Part shown: positions 1 to 8,073 of the stretch, piece after piece
Layout: each line of letters begins with the position of its first letter
Numbering within the stretch: the stretch's first letter is position 1
Source: a virus
Length of the DNA: 25,745 bases
Virus record (IMG/VR): IMGVR_UViG_3300042868_004924
Span: 1 to 25,745 of that record
Direction: 5' to 3' (one strand)
Notes under the pieces: generated by a model
Seen by the model: the letters and a program-made list of their open reading frames with translations, nothing else
Told to the model about the DNA's origin: nothing
Database searches by the model: none
Position numbers and translations under genes: made by a program

Positions 1-22
1 GCTGTGCGCGAGAAATTGCCAT
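1..22 (-). CDS. N-terminus of a head gene, probably major capsid protein (partial)
   Basis: Only seven codons lie in the window, reading MAISRAQ leftward off the edge. The start is supported by an AGGAG Shine-Dalgarno (SD) sequence just after the stop of the preceding head gene, with a spacing of eight bases. From memory, a MAISRAQ-type N-terminus occurs on capsid proteins of related podovirus-like phages, and the position after scaffold and two head genes fits a capsid gene. Seven residues cannot prove this, so the product name is an inference from gene order. Confidence 0.45.
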
Positions 23-34
23 GATGAGGTCTCC

Positions 35-961
35 TTAGACGCCAGCGGCCAGCAGATACGAGTGGTAACCGAAGTTCCACCCAACGATGACTTCGGGGTA
101 GCCGATGAAGCTGACCGAGGCCCCAGACGACGCCGTGACGCTGGCGCTGACCGTGATGGTCGAGGTGGAGGTGACCACGCCCGTGACCGTCAGGTTGCTA
201 CCCGGCGAACCAGCGGTGGTACCGCTGATGCCCGCGATGACGCACTGCATACCCGGGACGATGCCCGTGGTGGACGAGACCGTGAAGGTCGTGGCAGCCG
301 AAGGCGACGAGGACAGAGCGGTCTGAACCGTGACCGCCGTCTCGGGGACCAACTGGATCACGCGCAGGCAAGGCGAAGTGCCCGCACCCGTGCCGACCGT
401 CTGGCGGATGTTGCCAGCCACCGACGAAGCCACCGTGGGGTTGCCACCCGAGACACCAGCCAGCGAGTTGCCGGTTGCCGTCGAGCCGCCGTTGCCAGCG
501 ATCAGGAAGGCGTTGGTGCCCAGGAACGACGGCGACATGTAGCCGACGGTCTGGCCGGTGTTCAGTTGCGTGTTGGCCGAACCTTGCGCCTGCGCCACCA
601 CAACGGCCTTGAACAGGGCGTTGGGATCGTCCAGAACGTAGGCCACGGCATCCGGGGCGTTGGTGCTCGCCGGGTAGTACTGCTGCCGCACCTTGCCGAA
701 GATCGGGCCAGACCCGGTGCTGTATTCGCAGCCCAGGAAGACGCCGACGATGTCACCCGCAGCGGCAGCGGACTGCGTGTCCGCGTTGTACGGGGTGATG
801 ATGGAATTGCCGTTGGACAGGCCGACGGCGTCACCGTTGAAGATGTTGGTGGCGTAGCCTTGGCCGATGGGGATCATCCGGGTGGAACCCGCGAACGGGA
901 TACCGCCCTTCAGATTGACCGGCTGAAGGCCGTATGGCTTGTCAATCGAGGGGTAGGACAT
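35..961 (-). CDS. Head structural protein, possibly capsid decoration
   Basis: 308 residues, rich in Gly, Ser, Thr and Ala, with no signal peptide or membrane segment. The N-terminus (YPSIDKPYGLQPVNLKGG, then FAGSTRMIPIGQGY) and the YVLDDPNALFKAVVV segment resemble head-associated proteins of environmental podovirus-like phages, recalled from memory. Residues about 210-290 form a beta-rich Ser/Thr segment (TFTVSSTTGIVPGM and TSTITVSASV) that looks inserted before the conserved-looking C-terminus GYPEVIVGWNFGYHSYLL. An SD (AAGGAG) precedes the ATG, and the gene follows the preceding one by 14 bases in the leftward late operon. It could be a decoration or a minor capsid protein; the enzymatic classes can be excluded. 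Confidence 0.7.
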   Translation of the reverse strand: MSYPSIDKPYGLQPVNLKGGIPFAGSTRMIPIGQGYATNIFNGDAVGLSNGNSIITPYNADTQSAAAAGDIVGVFLGCEYSTGSGPIFGKVRQQYYPASTNAPDAVAYVLDDPNALFKAVVVAQAQGSANTQLNTGQTVGYMSPSFLGTNAFLIAGNGGSTATGNSLAGVSGGNPTVASSVAGNIRQTVGTGAGTSPCLRVIQLVPETAVTVQTALSSSPSAATTFTVSSTTGIVPGMQCVIAGISGTTAGSPGSNLTVTGVVTSTSTITVSASVTASSGASVSFIGYPEVIVGWNFGYHSYLLAAGV

Positions 962-975
962 GAAAGACTCCTTGT

Positions 976-1425
976 TTACTGGCCGCGTCCGAACGAGACC
1001 TCAGAACGACGCTGTTTGAACAGAGGCATACGGGGATCGTTCTCGCGCATGAAGGTGTTGTCCACGGACTCCATCTGACCAGACGCCTGACCCTGGTAGA
1101 AAGCATTCCGTTGATCAACGAGTTCTTCGGGGGTTCGACAGAGGATGAGGCCACCGATCTCCAGGGAGCCCGGGATCCGCGCTTGCGGGTCGCACAGGTG
1201 CTGAAGCTCAGGATGGTCTGCAACCTTGGCAGGCTCCCAGCCTTCACGGAACTTGGAGGTGATGTTCCGGGGATCGGCGGTCCCCAGAGTGCTGACGCGA
1301 ACCCACCGATATACGTACCCGGGAACCGGGGTCACTTCCGGGAGCAGTTCAGCAGGCTTCCAGGTCATGGGGCGCTCTGCTTTGGCGCGAGTTTCAGCTT
1401 CGCGGGGGGTTCGTTGGTCAGCCAT
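976..1425 (-). CDS. Conserved phage head-region protein of unknown function
   Basis: 149 residues. The start ATG overlaps the end of the scaffold-like gene by eight bases. Recognisable segments are MTWKPAELLPEVTPVPGY, a Trp-rich VYRWVRVST stretch, REGWEP, LEIGGLILCRTPEELVDQRN and a C-terminus with MESVDNTFMRENDPRMPLF. I recall this pattern from uncharacterised genes lying between scaffold and capsid genes in environmental podovirus-like phages. The stop codon TAA lies inside a GTAAAC hexamer and is followed at once by the SD of the next gene, so the two are probably translated in series. A structural or assembly role is inferred from position only. Confidence 0.75.
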   Translation of the reverse strand: MADQRTPREAETRAKAERPMTWKPAELLPEVTPVPGYVYRWVRVSTLGTADPRNITSKFREGWEPAKVADHPELQHLCDPQARIPGSLEIGGLILCRTPEELVDQRNAFYQGQASGQMESVDNTFMRENDPRMPLFKQRRSEVSFGRGQ

Positions 1426-2341
1426 TTTGTTTCCTCATCTGTTCCGCAACAGCCCGAGCGTACTGCTCAGGCGTAAGTCCTAGCCGCTTGGCTAGCGTTA
1501 CCTGGGTCTGCGTCAGCACGATCTTTTTGGGCGCTGTGCTGCGCGTTGCCGGGGCAACTACGGATGACTTCTTCTTCTCCTGGGTAAACGCTACAGGAAA
1601 AGTAGATTTCATCTCAGAGTCGATACGATTGAAGTACTCGTCGCTTCCGACGGGCACCCCTTCTCGCTCAAGTTCTCTGTGAATCTCCATCGCCACAGCC
1701 GACATTCGGAGATTTGACCCAAACCACGGATTGGCTTCTTGCCACGCTCGCGTTTTTGAGTCAACTTGTGGCGTCGGCGGCGTTTGTACAACATTTTCCG
1801 GCGTTTGTACAGGGGTGGGTTCGGGCGGACGGAATGCCGCCAGTTTTTCCGCCTTCAGCTTGACTGAGAAAAGCTCTTCCTGGGCAGCAAGAACTGCCTT
1901 GGCATCGCCTTCTTCATAAGCCTTTTCATACTTCTTCCGGGCCGCGTCCAGTTCGCCTTCGACGGCTTTTTTGGCCTGTTCGATGGCTACTTGCCGGCTT
2001 TGTCCTGCCGACTTCTGGAGCTTTTGGTTCTCTTCCAGAAGCCTTTGGGTGAGACGCAGTGCCTCTTCCCGCTCTCGCAGCGCCGATTCTTTTGCCCGGC
2101 GCTCCTCGTGGTAACCCTTGGAGAAGTGTTGGATGCGCTGCTTGACCCCCTCGGAGTATTTCGCCAACTCGTCGTCAGTGACATCCGCAGGCGCCTCCTT
2201 CATTAGAGGCCGGTTCTTATCCTGCTCCGGGGTGTCGTCCACCACCTCGATCTCTGCGTCACCTTCGATCTCGAAATCAACCTTCTTGTCGTCAGCGACC
2301 ACCTGAACTTCGTCAGGGAACTTGAACTCTTCTTTGTCCAT
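1418..2341 (-). CDS. Scaffold-like head assembly protein
   Basis: 307 residues. The first 60 are very acidic. Residues about 75-175 are charged, Ala/Glu/Lys/Arg-rich and strongly helical, with coiled-coil character (EERRAKESALREREEALR, LLEENQKLQKS, ARKKYEKAYEEGDAK). A Pro/Thr linker (about 185-205) follows, then a conserved block KTRAWQEANPWFGSN and a basic C-terminus. An acidic start, a helical middle and a small basic C-terminal domain are the usual plan of scaffold proteins, and the place just before the capsid genes agrees. It lies two bases after the GroES-like gene. It could instead be a minor head protein; no protease motif is visible. Confidence 0.8.
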   Translation of the reverse strand: MDKEEFKFPDEVQVVADDKKVDFEIEGDAEIEVVDDTPEQDKNRPLMKEAPADVTDDELAKYSEGVKQRIQHFSKGYHEERRAKESALREREEALRLTQRLLEENQKLQKSAGQSRQVAIEQAKKAVEGELDAARKKYEKAYEEGDAKAVLAAQEELFSVKLKAEKLAAFRPPEPTPVQTPENVVQTPPTPQVDSKTRAWQEANPWFGSNLRMSAVAMEIHRELEREGVPVGSDEYFNRIDSEMKSTFPVAFTQEKKKSSVVAPATRSTAPKKIVLTQTQVTLAKRLGLTPEQYARAVAEQMRKQNG

Positions 2342-2343
2342 GG

Positions 2344-2742
2344 TTATGCCCTCTGAATGCCACGCGGGTCTTGAACGACGGCTTCAACGCTGTCGTCATT
2401 GATGATTCGGAACTCTTGTCCGTGGATCTTGATCCGAGTGCCGCTGTTCGGACGGACAAGAATGAAGTCGCCCACCTTGCAGGAGGGGCCGGAGGGGAAC
2501 CGAATGGGGTCTTTGTAGCAGTCCGGACCCATCTTCATGACGAACAGCACCGGGGACAGAACCTCCTCGAAGTGCATCGTCTGACCGGCCTTCAGAAGGC
2601 CACTTTCATAGGACTCTTCGGACTTTGGCAGGACGCAGAGGATGTGATACGTCCTTGGATCGGGCACCTGACGGGCCTTTTCCTCTGGTGTTTGGGGCAG
2701 AACGGTTTCGCACTGCCCGTCGGACAGGAGTAGTTCACTCAT
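2344..2742 (-). CDS. GroES-like (Cpn10-like) head-region protein
   Basis: 132 residues from the ATG chosen here; a TTG two codons upstream is also possible. The sequence HILCVLPKSEESYESGLLKAG resembles the start of a Cpn10 fold, and GPDCYKDPIRFPSG, CKVGDFILVRPNSGTRIKI and FRIINDDSVEAVVQDP follow the second half of GroES-like phage proteins. GroES caps the GroEL folding chamber, and phage versions such as T4 Gp31 help capsid folding. The mobile-loop region here lacks an obvious GroES tripeptide, so contact with host GroEL is not assured. The start overlaps the end of the upstream gene by eight bases. Confidence 0.72.
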   Translation of the reverse strand: MSELLLSDGQCETVLPQTPEEKARQVPDPRTYHILCVLPKSEESYESGLLKAGQTMHFEEVLSPVLFVMKMGPDCYKDPIRFPSGPSCKVGDFILVRPNSGTRIKIHGQEFRIINDDSVEAVVQDPRGIQRA

Positions 2743-2932
2743 CTTCAAGCCTTTTAAGTCGGTCTACGAGGTCAATGATGTAAACATGAGCCTGCGATAG
2801 ACCTCGGATCTCGCCGGTCATGGACTTGTACTCAGAAAAGTCCCGTGCGCCGCCGGAGATGAGGGCTTGGGCGATTTGCTCGCGCCTGTCTTCAATCTCT
2901 TTTAGCACCACGGAGAACGCAGTGGTTGCCAT
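2735..2932 (-). CDS. Small conserved protein between portal and GroES-like gene
   Basis: 65 residues, mostly helical and charged (LKEIEDRREQIAQALISGG, then a C-terminal IIDLVDRLKRLEDE), with coiled-coil potential and no cysteine or membrane segment. A strong SD (AAAGGAG) lies seven bases before the ATG. The gene sits 69 bases after the portal and overlaps the GroES-like gene by eight bases. Small helical proteins in this place are common in related phages. Its job is unknown; an adaptor or assembly factor for portal or head is the reasonable guess. Confidence 0.72.
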   Translation of the reverse strand: MATTAFSVVLKEIEDRREQIAQALISGGARDFSEYKSMTGEIRGLSQAHVYIIDLVDRLKRLEDE

Positions 2933-3001
2933 AAAGCTCCTTTCGGAGGTTTCAAAATGTCTGAAATGCCGTTTTTGGACGTTTCGGACTGATTTCAGTC
3001 A

Positions 3002-5431
3002 TTACTGGGTGGGTTTTGACTGTTGTTTCTGCTGAGACGGGCGAACCATGGTCTTGACAAGGTCCGTCCGCAGCTTTTTGTCCGTCTGGGCGGCTTGTGA
3101 CCGCAGTCTGGACTGTTCCTTGAGCATTTCAGCCTTGATTCGCCCTTGCTCAAGGGCGATTTTCTGTTGGGCAATTTGGAAATCTCGCTGACTATCGGCC
3201 TTCTTTCGCTGCAGTTCTTGTGTCCGAAGCTGAAGTTCTGCCTGTTGAAGCTGCAATTCAGGGTTTTGTGCCTGTTGTTGAGCTTGTTGTTGGGCAAACA
3301 TGGCTTGGTTCTGCACCATCGTCCTCTGTGCTGCCGCCGCGATAAGAGGAGCAAGTGCCTTTTCATCCTCCGGGGCGATGGGGGCGTTGTTTTCCTCGTC
3401 CAACTCTGGAAGGGTCACGCCCAACTGCATCTCTACCTGGGCCCGGTAGGCAAACGCCGCATGTTCTGCCATGTGAGCCATTAGCGAAGCCATCATTTGC
3501 TGAGACATGGGGTTCTGACCCAGGGTCGCAGCGATGTTCGGGTCTTGCATGAATGCCTGATGGGTAGCCATGTGGGCCTGATGATCCTGGTATGCAAACG
3601 CCTTGACGGGCTGCATACGAAGGACGGCCATGTTCTCCGACACCGGATCCCTTGGCTTTTGATCATCGGAGGTCGGAACCAGCTTTTCTGCATCCTTGAT
3701 CCCCAAAACCTCCAACATCTGCCTGTGGAGCTTTGGAAGGTCATAGATCTGAGGGGCACCTTGGGCCAGTTGGAGGGCCGCTTGGTACTGCATGATCCGC
3801 TGAGCCATGGTGGCCGCATTGGGATCACTGACCGGGATCACCTCCACCATGTCGTAGTCGGACTGTTTCAACGACCTGTTCCCACCCTCTGGGACATAGG
3901 AATACGCCGGAGACATGAAGTCCCTGATGATCTTCTTCAGGAGCTTGAACTCCATCCGAAGACTTGCGTGGACCCGGGCCTGGACGGCACTCATGGTTTT
4001 GAGTTGCCGCTCCAGGATAGCCAGGGTGGTCCCCACGGGCGCCTGAGCGGACATATCACTGACCTTCAGATCAGCGATGGCCGCGAGTCTTCGCCCGTCT
4101 TCCGTGATCCGATCCAAGAGAGACGCCAGAACTTGGCTGGGCTCCTTGTACGGAAGGGGCATGATGTTCTCTTTGACCGTACCAGAAGGAACATCAACAT
4201 CCCGGAACTCTCCAGGGGCAATCGGGGTGTCGTCTCCCTTGATTCTCAAACCCCGGGCCTTCAGGCCCCCAGGGAGGTTGCTCAAGGTTCCCGCATCTAC
4301 CAGTTGCCTAATAAGGGAAGTGCCTGCTCGCGCATATCCACCGATTAGATGGATATACCCTAGCCCATAGGCACCAAACCCGGGGATGTAGGTGTACTGG
4401 ACGAAGTGCTGACGCTTCTGATTTTTCTCGTCATCCTCTTCCCAGTTTCGCCGGATGGACAGAACGGTGTTGTTGCCCTTCTCAATGGTTACCACATATG
4501 GGAGGGCAACGTCCTCTTCATATCCCGGGAGATCCAGATCGGCATGGATCTCAAAGATCCGATACCGATCATCATCCTGGAGACTGAAACCTTGCTCCTC
4601 TGCTTTCTTCTTCTCGATGTCCGTGAAGAACTGCGCGGGCTCTCCCAACTCCACATCCCGGTAGAACCCGCTGACTTGTAGCTTACGGATCTCATTCTTC
4701 GTCTTACGCATCACATGAGTGACGCGCTCGGCCGTGTAAATGTTAGATGCGCCGTAGGGAATGATGAGATCTTCCGCCGGGACAAAGGGAGCGGCGGGGA
4801 GTTCCGTGTTGTCATCCGGGTAGATCTTCTTGAATGCCGCACCTGACAGGCCCAGGGAATACAGCATCCGCTCATGCTCGGACCTGTAGTCCACCATTTT
4901 CTCGGTCAGGGTGACGTTCATATCCTCCCGGACACGATCAGCCACCTCTTCCTTGACTCTGGTGATCTCCCCAATGATCTGAGTCTTAACCGGCCCTTGA
5001 GCAGGGAAGGTCTCCACAATCATTTCTGACTGGAACCTGACAGCAGCTTCTGTCAAAAGAGGAGAGAACACCCCACAAGCCCCAGACCACGGCTCCGTCC
5101 TCTCTTCATACTTCATCCCCAAGACCTCCAGACCCTTGATGTACATCTCGGTCCAGTCTTTGCGGGAGTTGATGTCCGCATCTACAAGCTCCACAAGTTC
5201 AGAGGCAAGAGAACTCAGTGCCCCCTCATCCATGAACTCCGCGAGGTTCGCCCCAAACTCTTCTGCGGCCTCCTCCGGCTCAAGGACAACCTCCAGACCA
5301 TCCATGCCAACGGTCACCCGATCCGGGTTCTCAATCTCAATTTCCATGACGGACTCAGAAACCACCGGGCGATCAGCAGGCACCATCGCCCGGTCAATGT
5401 TTGTTGCCATGTCTTGTCCTTGTAAACGCAT
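3002..5431 (-). CDS. Portal protein (large, podovirus-like)
   Basis: About 809 residues. The portal forms the ring at one head vertex through which DNA enters. After an acidic N-terminal 70 residues comes a body with KDWTEMYIKGLEVLGMKYEE, EPWSGACGVFSP and AFKKIYPDD, and a later block SQVLASLLDRITEDGRRLA, all typical of large portals from environmental phages. The last 110 residues are Gln/Ala-rich coiled coil (FAQQQAQQQAQNPELQLQQA), a barrel-like tail seen in large portals. The ATG at 5431 overlaps the terL stop as TGATG. A second start at 5410 (MATNIDRAM) has its own SD, AAGGA, and may be the true one. Position directly after terL supports the call. Confidence 0.88.
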   Translation of the reverse strand: MRLQGQDMATNIDRAMVPADRPVVSESVMEIEIENPDRVTVGMDGLEVVLEPEEAAEEFGANLAEFMDEGALSSLASELVELVDADINSRKDWTEMYIKGLEVLGMKYEERTEPWSGACGVFSPLLTEAAVRFQSEMIVETFPAQGPVKTQIIGEITRVKEEVADRVREDMNVTLTEKMVDYRSEHERMLYSLGLSGAAFKKIYPDDNTELPAAPFVPAEDLIIPYGASNIYTAERVTHVMRKTKNEIRKLQVSGFYRDVELGEPAQFFTDIEKKKAEEQGFSLQDDDRYRIFEIHADLDLPGYEEDVALPYVVTIEKGNNTVLSIRRNWEEDDEKNQKRQHFVQYTYIPGFGAYGLGYIHLIGGYARAGTSLIRQLVDAGTLSNLPGGLKARGLRIKGDDTPIAPGEFRDVDVPSGTVKENIMPLPYKEPSQVLASLLDRITEDGRRLAAIADLKVSDMSAQAPVGTTLAILERQLKTMSAVQARVHASLRMEFKLLKKIIRDFMSPAYSYVPEGGNRSLKQSDYDMVEVIPVSDPNAATMAQRIMQYQAALQLAQGAPQIYDLPKLHRQMLEVLGIKDAEKLVPTSDDQKPRDPVSENMAVLRMQPVKAFAYQDHQAHMATHQAFMQDPNIAATLGQNPMSQQMMASLMAHMAEHAAFAYRAQVEMQLGVTLPELDEENNAPIAPEDEKALAPLIAAAAQRTMVQNQAMFAQQQAQQQAQNPELQLQQAELQLRTQELQRKKADSQRDFQIAQQKIALEQGRIKAEMLKEQSRLRSQAAQTDKKLRTDLVKTMVRPSQQKQQSKPTQ

Positions 5432-6927
5432 CAATAATAACTGACTGGCCGTCTGTAAGCCATCTCATCAGGCTCATCCGAAGCGATGGAGATGAAGCCT
5501 CCCTTGCGGAACCTCATCAATGCCTGAGAGGCAGAGTCAGTCAAGTCATCATGCTCCCCATAAGGGAACTCTGCCATCTCTTCAGAAACCTCCTCCGCCC
5601 ACCTCCGGTCAGGTCTCCAAACCATCCCGGAGGCAAACAGATCCACCACGGCATTCACCCGGGAGATCTTGTCCTGCCCTTTGTAGGGGGTGTATTCAGA
5701 GACCGGAACCCCGGCTTTACGAAGCTCATACACCAAAGGAGCGCCAGCGGCCCTCTTTTCGATGATCGTCGTGTCAGGGCTCCATTCCCTGTAAAGCTCC
5801 ACAGCCTTCCTCTTCAGGTCCGGGAACTCCATTCGCTGTTTCAACGCATCCAGAAGGATGATGTTGGGAACCATGTTCCCATGCCTATCCTCCCGGTCAA
5901 ACACCCCCCAGGTGGTGCATGCCGAGTAGTCAGCCCTGTTGGATGTCTCAAAAGCGGTGTCCCAAGACTGGATGATGTACTGGCACGGCGGAGGGCTCTC
6001 CCCCTCCCATATCTTCCAGTACTCTCGTTTAACTATCGCCCCCTCTTCCGAGGTCGGGTTCTGCTGGTACTGAGCCTCCCACTTGGCTACAGGGATCTCA
6101 GCCTTGATCGACTCCAACTCCTCCTTCTTCCAGAACCCAGGCCACAAGGGAGTTCCAGAAGGAAGAATGGCCGGGAACTCGATGATCTCCCAGTCATCCG
6201 TGCCATCTTTTGAAGAGTTCTTCAAGAGCTGCCCGGCCAAGTCCTTCTTGGACCACCGGGTCATCACAACAATGATCGCACCCCCTGGCTGTAAACGCTG
6301 TCTCGGTCCAGAGGTGTACCACTCATACACAGCGTCATACACAGCAGGGTTCCCCTGCTTCGCCTCCTGCTCACTATGAGGATCGTCAATGATCAACAGA
6401 TCCGCACCCTTACCCGTCACCGCCCCACCCACACCAATAGCGAAGTAGTCTCCGCCCTTGTCTGTGTTCCATCTCCCAGCAGCCTTCGAGTCACTGGACA
6501 ACTGAGTCCCAAAGACCTTCTTGTAATCCTCCGACGAAACAAGGTTGCGAACCTTCCGGCCAAAGCCCACAGCCAACTCTGCGGTGTGTGCCGTCTGAAT
6601 GATCTTCTTCTCCGGGAACTTCCCAAGAAACCACGCCGGCAAAAGATACGAAGCAAACTCAGACTTCGTGTGCCTCGGAGGCATATTGATAATCAACCTC
6701 TTCAACTCCCCATTAGCCACCCTCTCAAAAGCATCAGCCATGATCTGATGATGCTTCCCAGAGATAAACACCGGCCACATCTGCTTGACAAAGAACAAGA
6801 AGCTCTCCCGGCACCTCTGTACCCTGTCCATCTCCAAAAGAGCCTTGATCTTCTTCCTGTCCCCCTCAGACACCCTGTCCACTATCTGCAGATAGCTGGT
6901 GATCTCCTGCCTTGACAACAATGTCAT
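5431..6927 (-). CDS. terL: Terminase large subunit
   Basis: 498 residues, the usual length. The ATPase domain has a terminase-style P-loop INMPPRHTKSEF (about 80-91), Walker B LLIIDDPHS (177-185) and a coupling motif VVMTRWSK (220-227). The RNase H-like nuclease domain shows SWDTAF (Asp about 323), TIIEKRAAG (Glu about 390) and HDDLTDS (Asp 460/461), the acidic residues that bind metal and cut DNA. It packages DNA through the portal encoded just downstream. An AGAGGG SD precedes the start. The first 62 bases overlap the upstream winged-helix gene, a longer overlap than the other joins in this operon. Confidence 0.95.
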   Translation of the reverse strand: MTLLSRQEITSYLQIVDRVSEGDRKKIKALLEMDRVQRCRESFLFFVKQMWPVFISGKHHQIMADAFERVANGELKRLIINMPPRHTKSEFASYLLPAWFLGKFPEKKIIQTAHTAELAVGFGRKVRNLVSSEDYKKVFGTQLSSDSKAAGRWNTDKGGDYFAIGVGGAVTGKGADLLIIDDPHSEQEAKQGNPAVYDAVYEWYTSGPRQRLQPGGAIIVVMTRWSKKDLAGQLLKNSSKDGTDDWEIIEFPAILPSGTPLWPGFWKKEELESIKAEIPVAKWEAQYQQNPTSEEGAIVKREYWKIWEGESPPPCQYIIQSWDTAFETSNRADYSACTTWGVFDREDRHGNMVPNIILLDALKQRMEFPDLKRKAVELYREWSPDTTIIEKRAAGAPLVYELRKAGVPVSEYTPYKGQDKISRVNAVVDLFASGMVWRPDRRWAEEVSEEMAEFPYGEHDDLTDSASQALMRFRKGGFISIASDEPDEMAYRRPVSYY

Positions 6928-7126
6928 ATCGCCCTCTGTCCTTTGATATATATCCCTTGTCCCTCAGCGCCCCCACTAACCTGTACGTGCCGCCACATGA
7001 CCTCACCTTGCACCCTATCGCTATCACCCTGTACGTCGGAACAACGCCCCACTTCCTCTTGTACGCCTCTATGAACTCCAAGACGAACCTCTGTCTCCTG
7101 GTCAACATGCATCCGGCTTTTTCCAT
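6866..7126 (-). CDS. LexA-type winged-helix DNA-binding protein
   Basis: 86 residues. The core LTRRQRFVLEFIEAYKRKWGVVPTYRVIA closely follows the start of the LexA DNA-binding domain (LTxRQ..VL.FI......G..PT..EIA), followed by a second helix pair and a short wing (LRDKGYISKDRGRYDIV). There is no peptidase or dimer domain, so it is not a full LexA repressor and should not self-cleave. It lies between the two terminase genes and overlaps terL by 62 bases. It may regulate the late operon or bind DNA during packaging; terminase small subunits also use helix-turn-helix folds, but a separate terS is present. A second start (MLTRRQ) six codons downstream is possible; SDs are weak for both. Confidence 0.72.
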   Translation of the reverse strand: MEKAGCMLTRRQRFVLEFIEAYKRKWGVVPTYRVIAIGCKVRSCGGTYRLVGALRDKGYISKDRGRYDIVVKAGDHQLSADSGQGV

Positions 7127-7362
7127 TTCTCAACATGAACGGGGGGTTTCTCTATATATATAGGGGGTGGGTGTTGGAGGATGGGAATGAAAGGGGGTGG
7201 GCCGTTTGAGGGGAAATGTTTGAGTGGAGTCGAGCGTAACGTGGCGGAGGGTGGTCATCGCTGCCACGGCCCCTCCCCCCGTGGGTGCCCTCCCGCCCTC
7301 GCCCTCCCGCTCACCCGCCCCCGTGTACACGCTCGCCGTGTACACGCGCCACGCGCTCACAG
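7127..7362. other. Non-coding spacer between terS and the winged-helix gene
   Basis: 236 bases with no credible gene; the open frames here are unbroken only because of biased G and C runs. It contains a TATATATATA tract at about 7153-7162, suitable as a -10 region for leftward transcription of the winged-helix gene though I find no matching -35, several G or C homopolymer runs, and a pair of GTGTACAC palindromes listed separately. It probably holds control signals for the winged-helix/terL part of the operon. Confidence 0.5.
7321..7347. repeat. Direct pair of CCGTGTACACGC sites, operator-like
   Basis: The 12-mer CCGTGTACACGC occurs at 7321-7332 and again at 7336-7347, a period of 15 bases. 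Each copy contains the perfect palindrome GTGTACAC, the form expected of a binding site for a dimeric repressor. The pair lies in the spacer directly upstream of the leftward winged-helix gene, which suggests autoregulation. That link is inference. Confidence 0.5.
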
Positions 7363-8016
7363 TCAGGCATCGGTCCCCGTCTTGCCTGCCACGAGGCGCA
7401 GGTGCTGCGCCAGATCCCGGCGCAGTGCGTCAGGCGACGCGGTGCGGTCCTTCTCGACTGGTGCTGATGTAAACGCTCCGGAGGCCTTGCCGAGTAGCTC
7501 CAGGGCTCGCAGCCGGGTGTTGTCAGCCGTGCCCTTACTCAACTCCACCAGACTCCTCACCACATACCTCCTTGCCGCTATGTGGTCCTCCACCAGCGCC
7601 TCTTGTGTCTGTTCCCAGGCTTGATCGATCAGCGCCCGGACTCTTGGATTGCGTCCTAGCCGGTACGCCTGGACGCTTGCTGACTCGTCTGATGCCTGCG
7701 ACCCGTAGGCATCTCTATACGCTTGACGGAGGCTGCTTCCCTCTATGACGCGCCTTGCAAATTCCTGTTGCTTGGCCGTCAGTGGGCGGAGACGGCGGTA
7801 GCTTGGTGCCCCCTTGAGTTGACCGTCTGCCCTCTTGTGCGGACCTGGAGAAGCCCCTGCCATCTGTTCCGCTTCGCTGCCTACCGGGCCGGGCTCTGTT
7901 TCGTGTAAACGATCAAGGTCAGCCTCAGCCTGCGCCAGTGCATCGAGCACGTCCCGCTGGCTCGCTCGACCCCGCTGAGTCCCAGGCTCGCCGTCCTTCC
8001 CTGTGGTTTTGTACAT
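7363..8016 (-). CDS. terS: Terminase small subunit
   Basis: 217 residues. It recognises the packaging site on phage DNA and loads the large subunit. The first 70 residues are hydrophilic and probably disordered. The core from about residue 75 (LTAKQQEFARRVIEGSSLRQAYRDAYG) is the typical helix-turn-helix of terminase small subunits, followed by RNPRVRALIDQA and a helical oligomerisation region HIAARRYVVRSLVELSKG. The C-terminal tail is charged, as expected for the part that touches terL. It is the first gene of the leftward operon, behind a promoter at 8045-8073. The start has no clear SD; because the disordered N-terminus is not conserved, an internal start is possible. Confidence 0.85.
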   Translation of the reverse strand: MYKTTGKDGEPGTQRGRASQRDVLDALAQAEADLDRLHETEPGPVGSEAEQMAGASPGPHKRADGQLKGAPSYRRLRPLTAKQQEFARRVIEGSSLRQAYRDAYGSQASDESASVQAYRLGRNPRVRALIDQAWEQTQEALVEDHIAARRYVVRSLVELSKGTADNTRLRALELLGKASGAFTSAPVEKDRTASPDALRRDLAQHLRLVAGKTGTDA

Positions 8017-8044
8017 AGTTGTGCATCTGTCCAGTGATGTTCAC

Positions 8045-8073
8045 ATTATCCACAGTTTGTTCAAACAAGGCAA
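8045..8073 (-). promoter_or_regulatory. Leftward sigma70-type promoter for the packaging/head operon
   Basis: On the minus strand TTGCCT (8073-8068) is followed after exactly 17 bases by GATAAT (8050-8045); transcription would start near 8038 and run into terS. The -10 element shares bases with the first DnaA box (8046-8054), and the second box (8075-8083) lies just upstream of the -35. DnaA binding would therefore compete with RNA polymerase at this promoter. Confidence 0.55.

Noticed and set aside
62-1078. Long plus-strand open frame of 338 codons
   Set aside because: It lies opposite the head-protein genes; its translation is Arg/Asp/Gly-rich with no recognisable pattern. It is an effect of GC-rich codons on the other strand.
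2988-2999. ACTGATTTCAGT palindrome after the portal gene as a terminator
   Set aside because: The stem is short and A/T-rich with no T-run in the leftward direction, and the operon continues.
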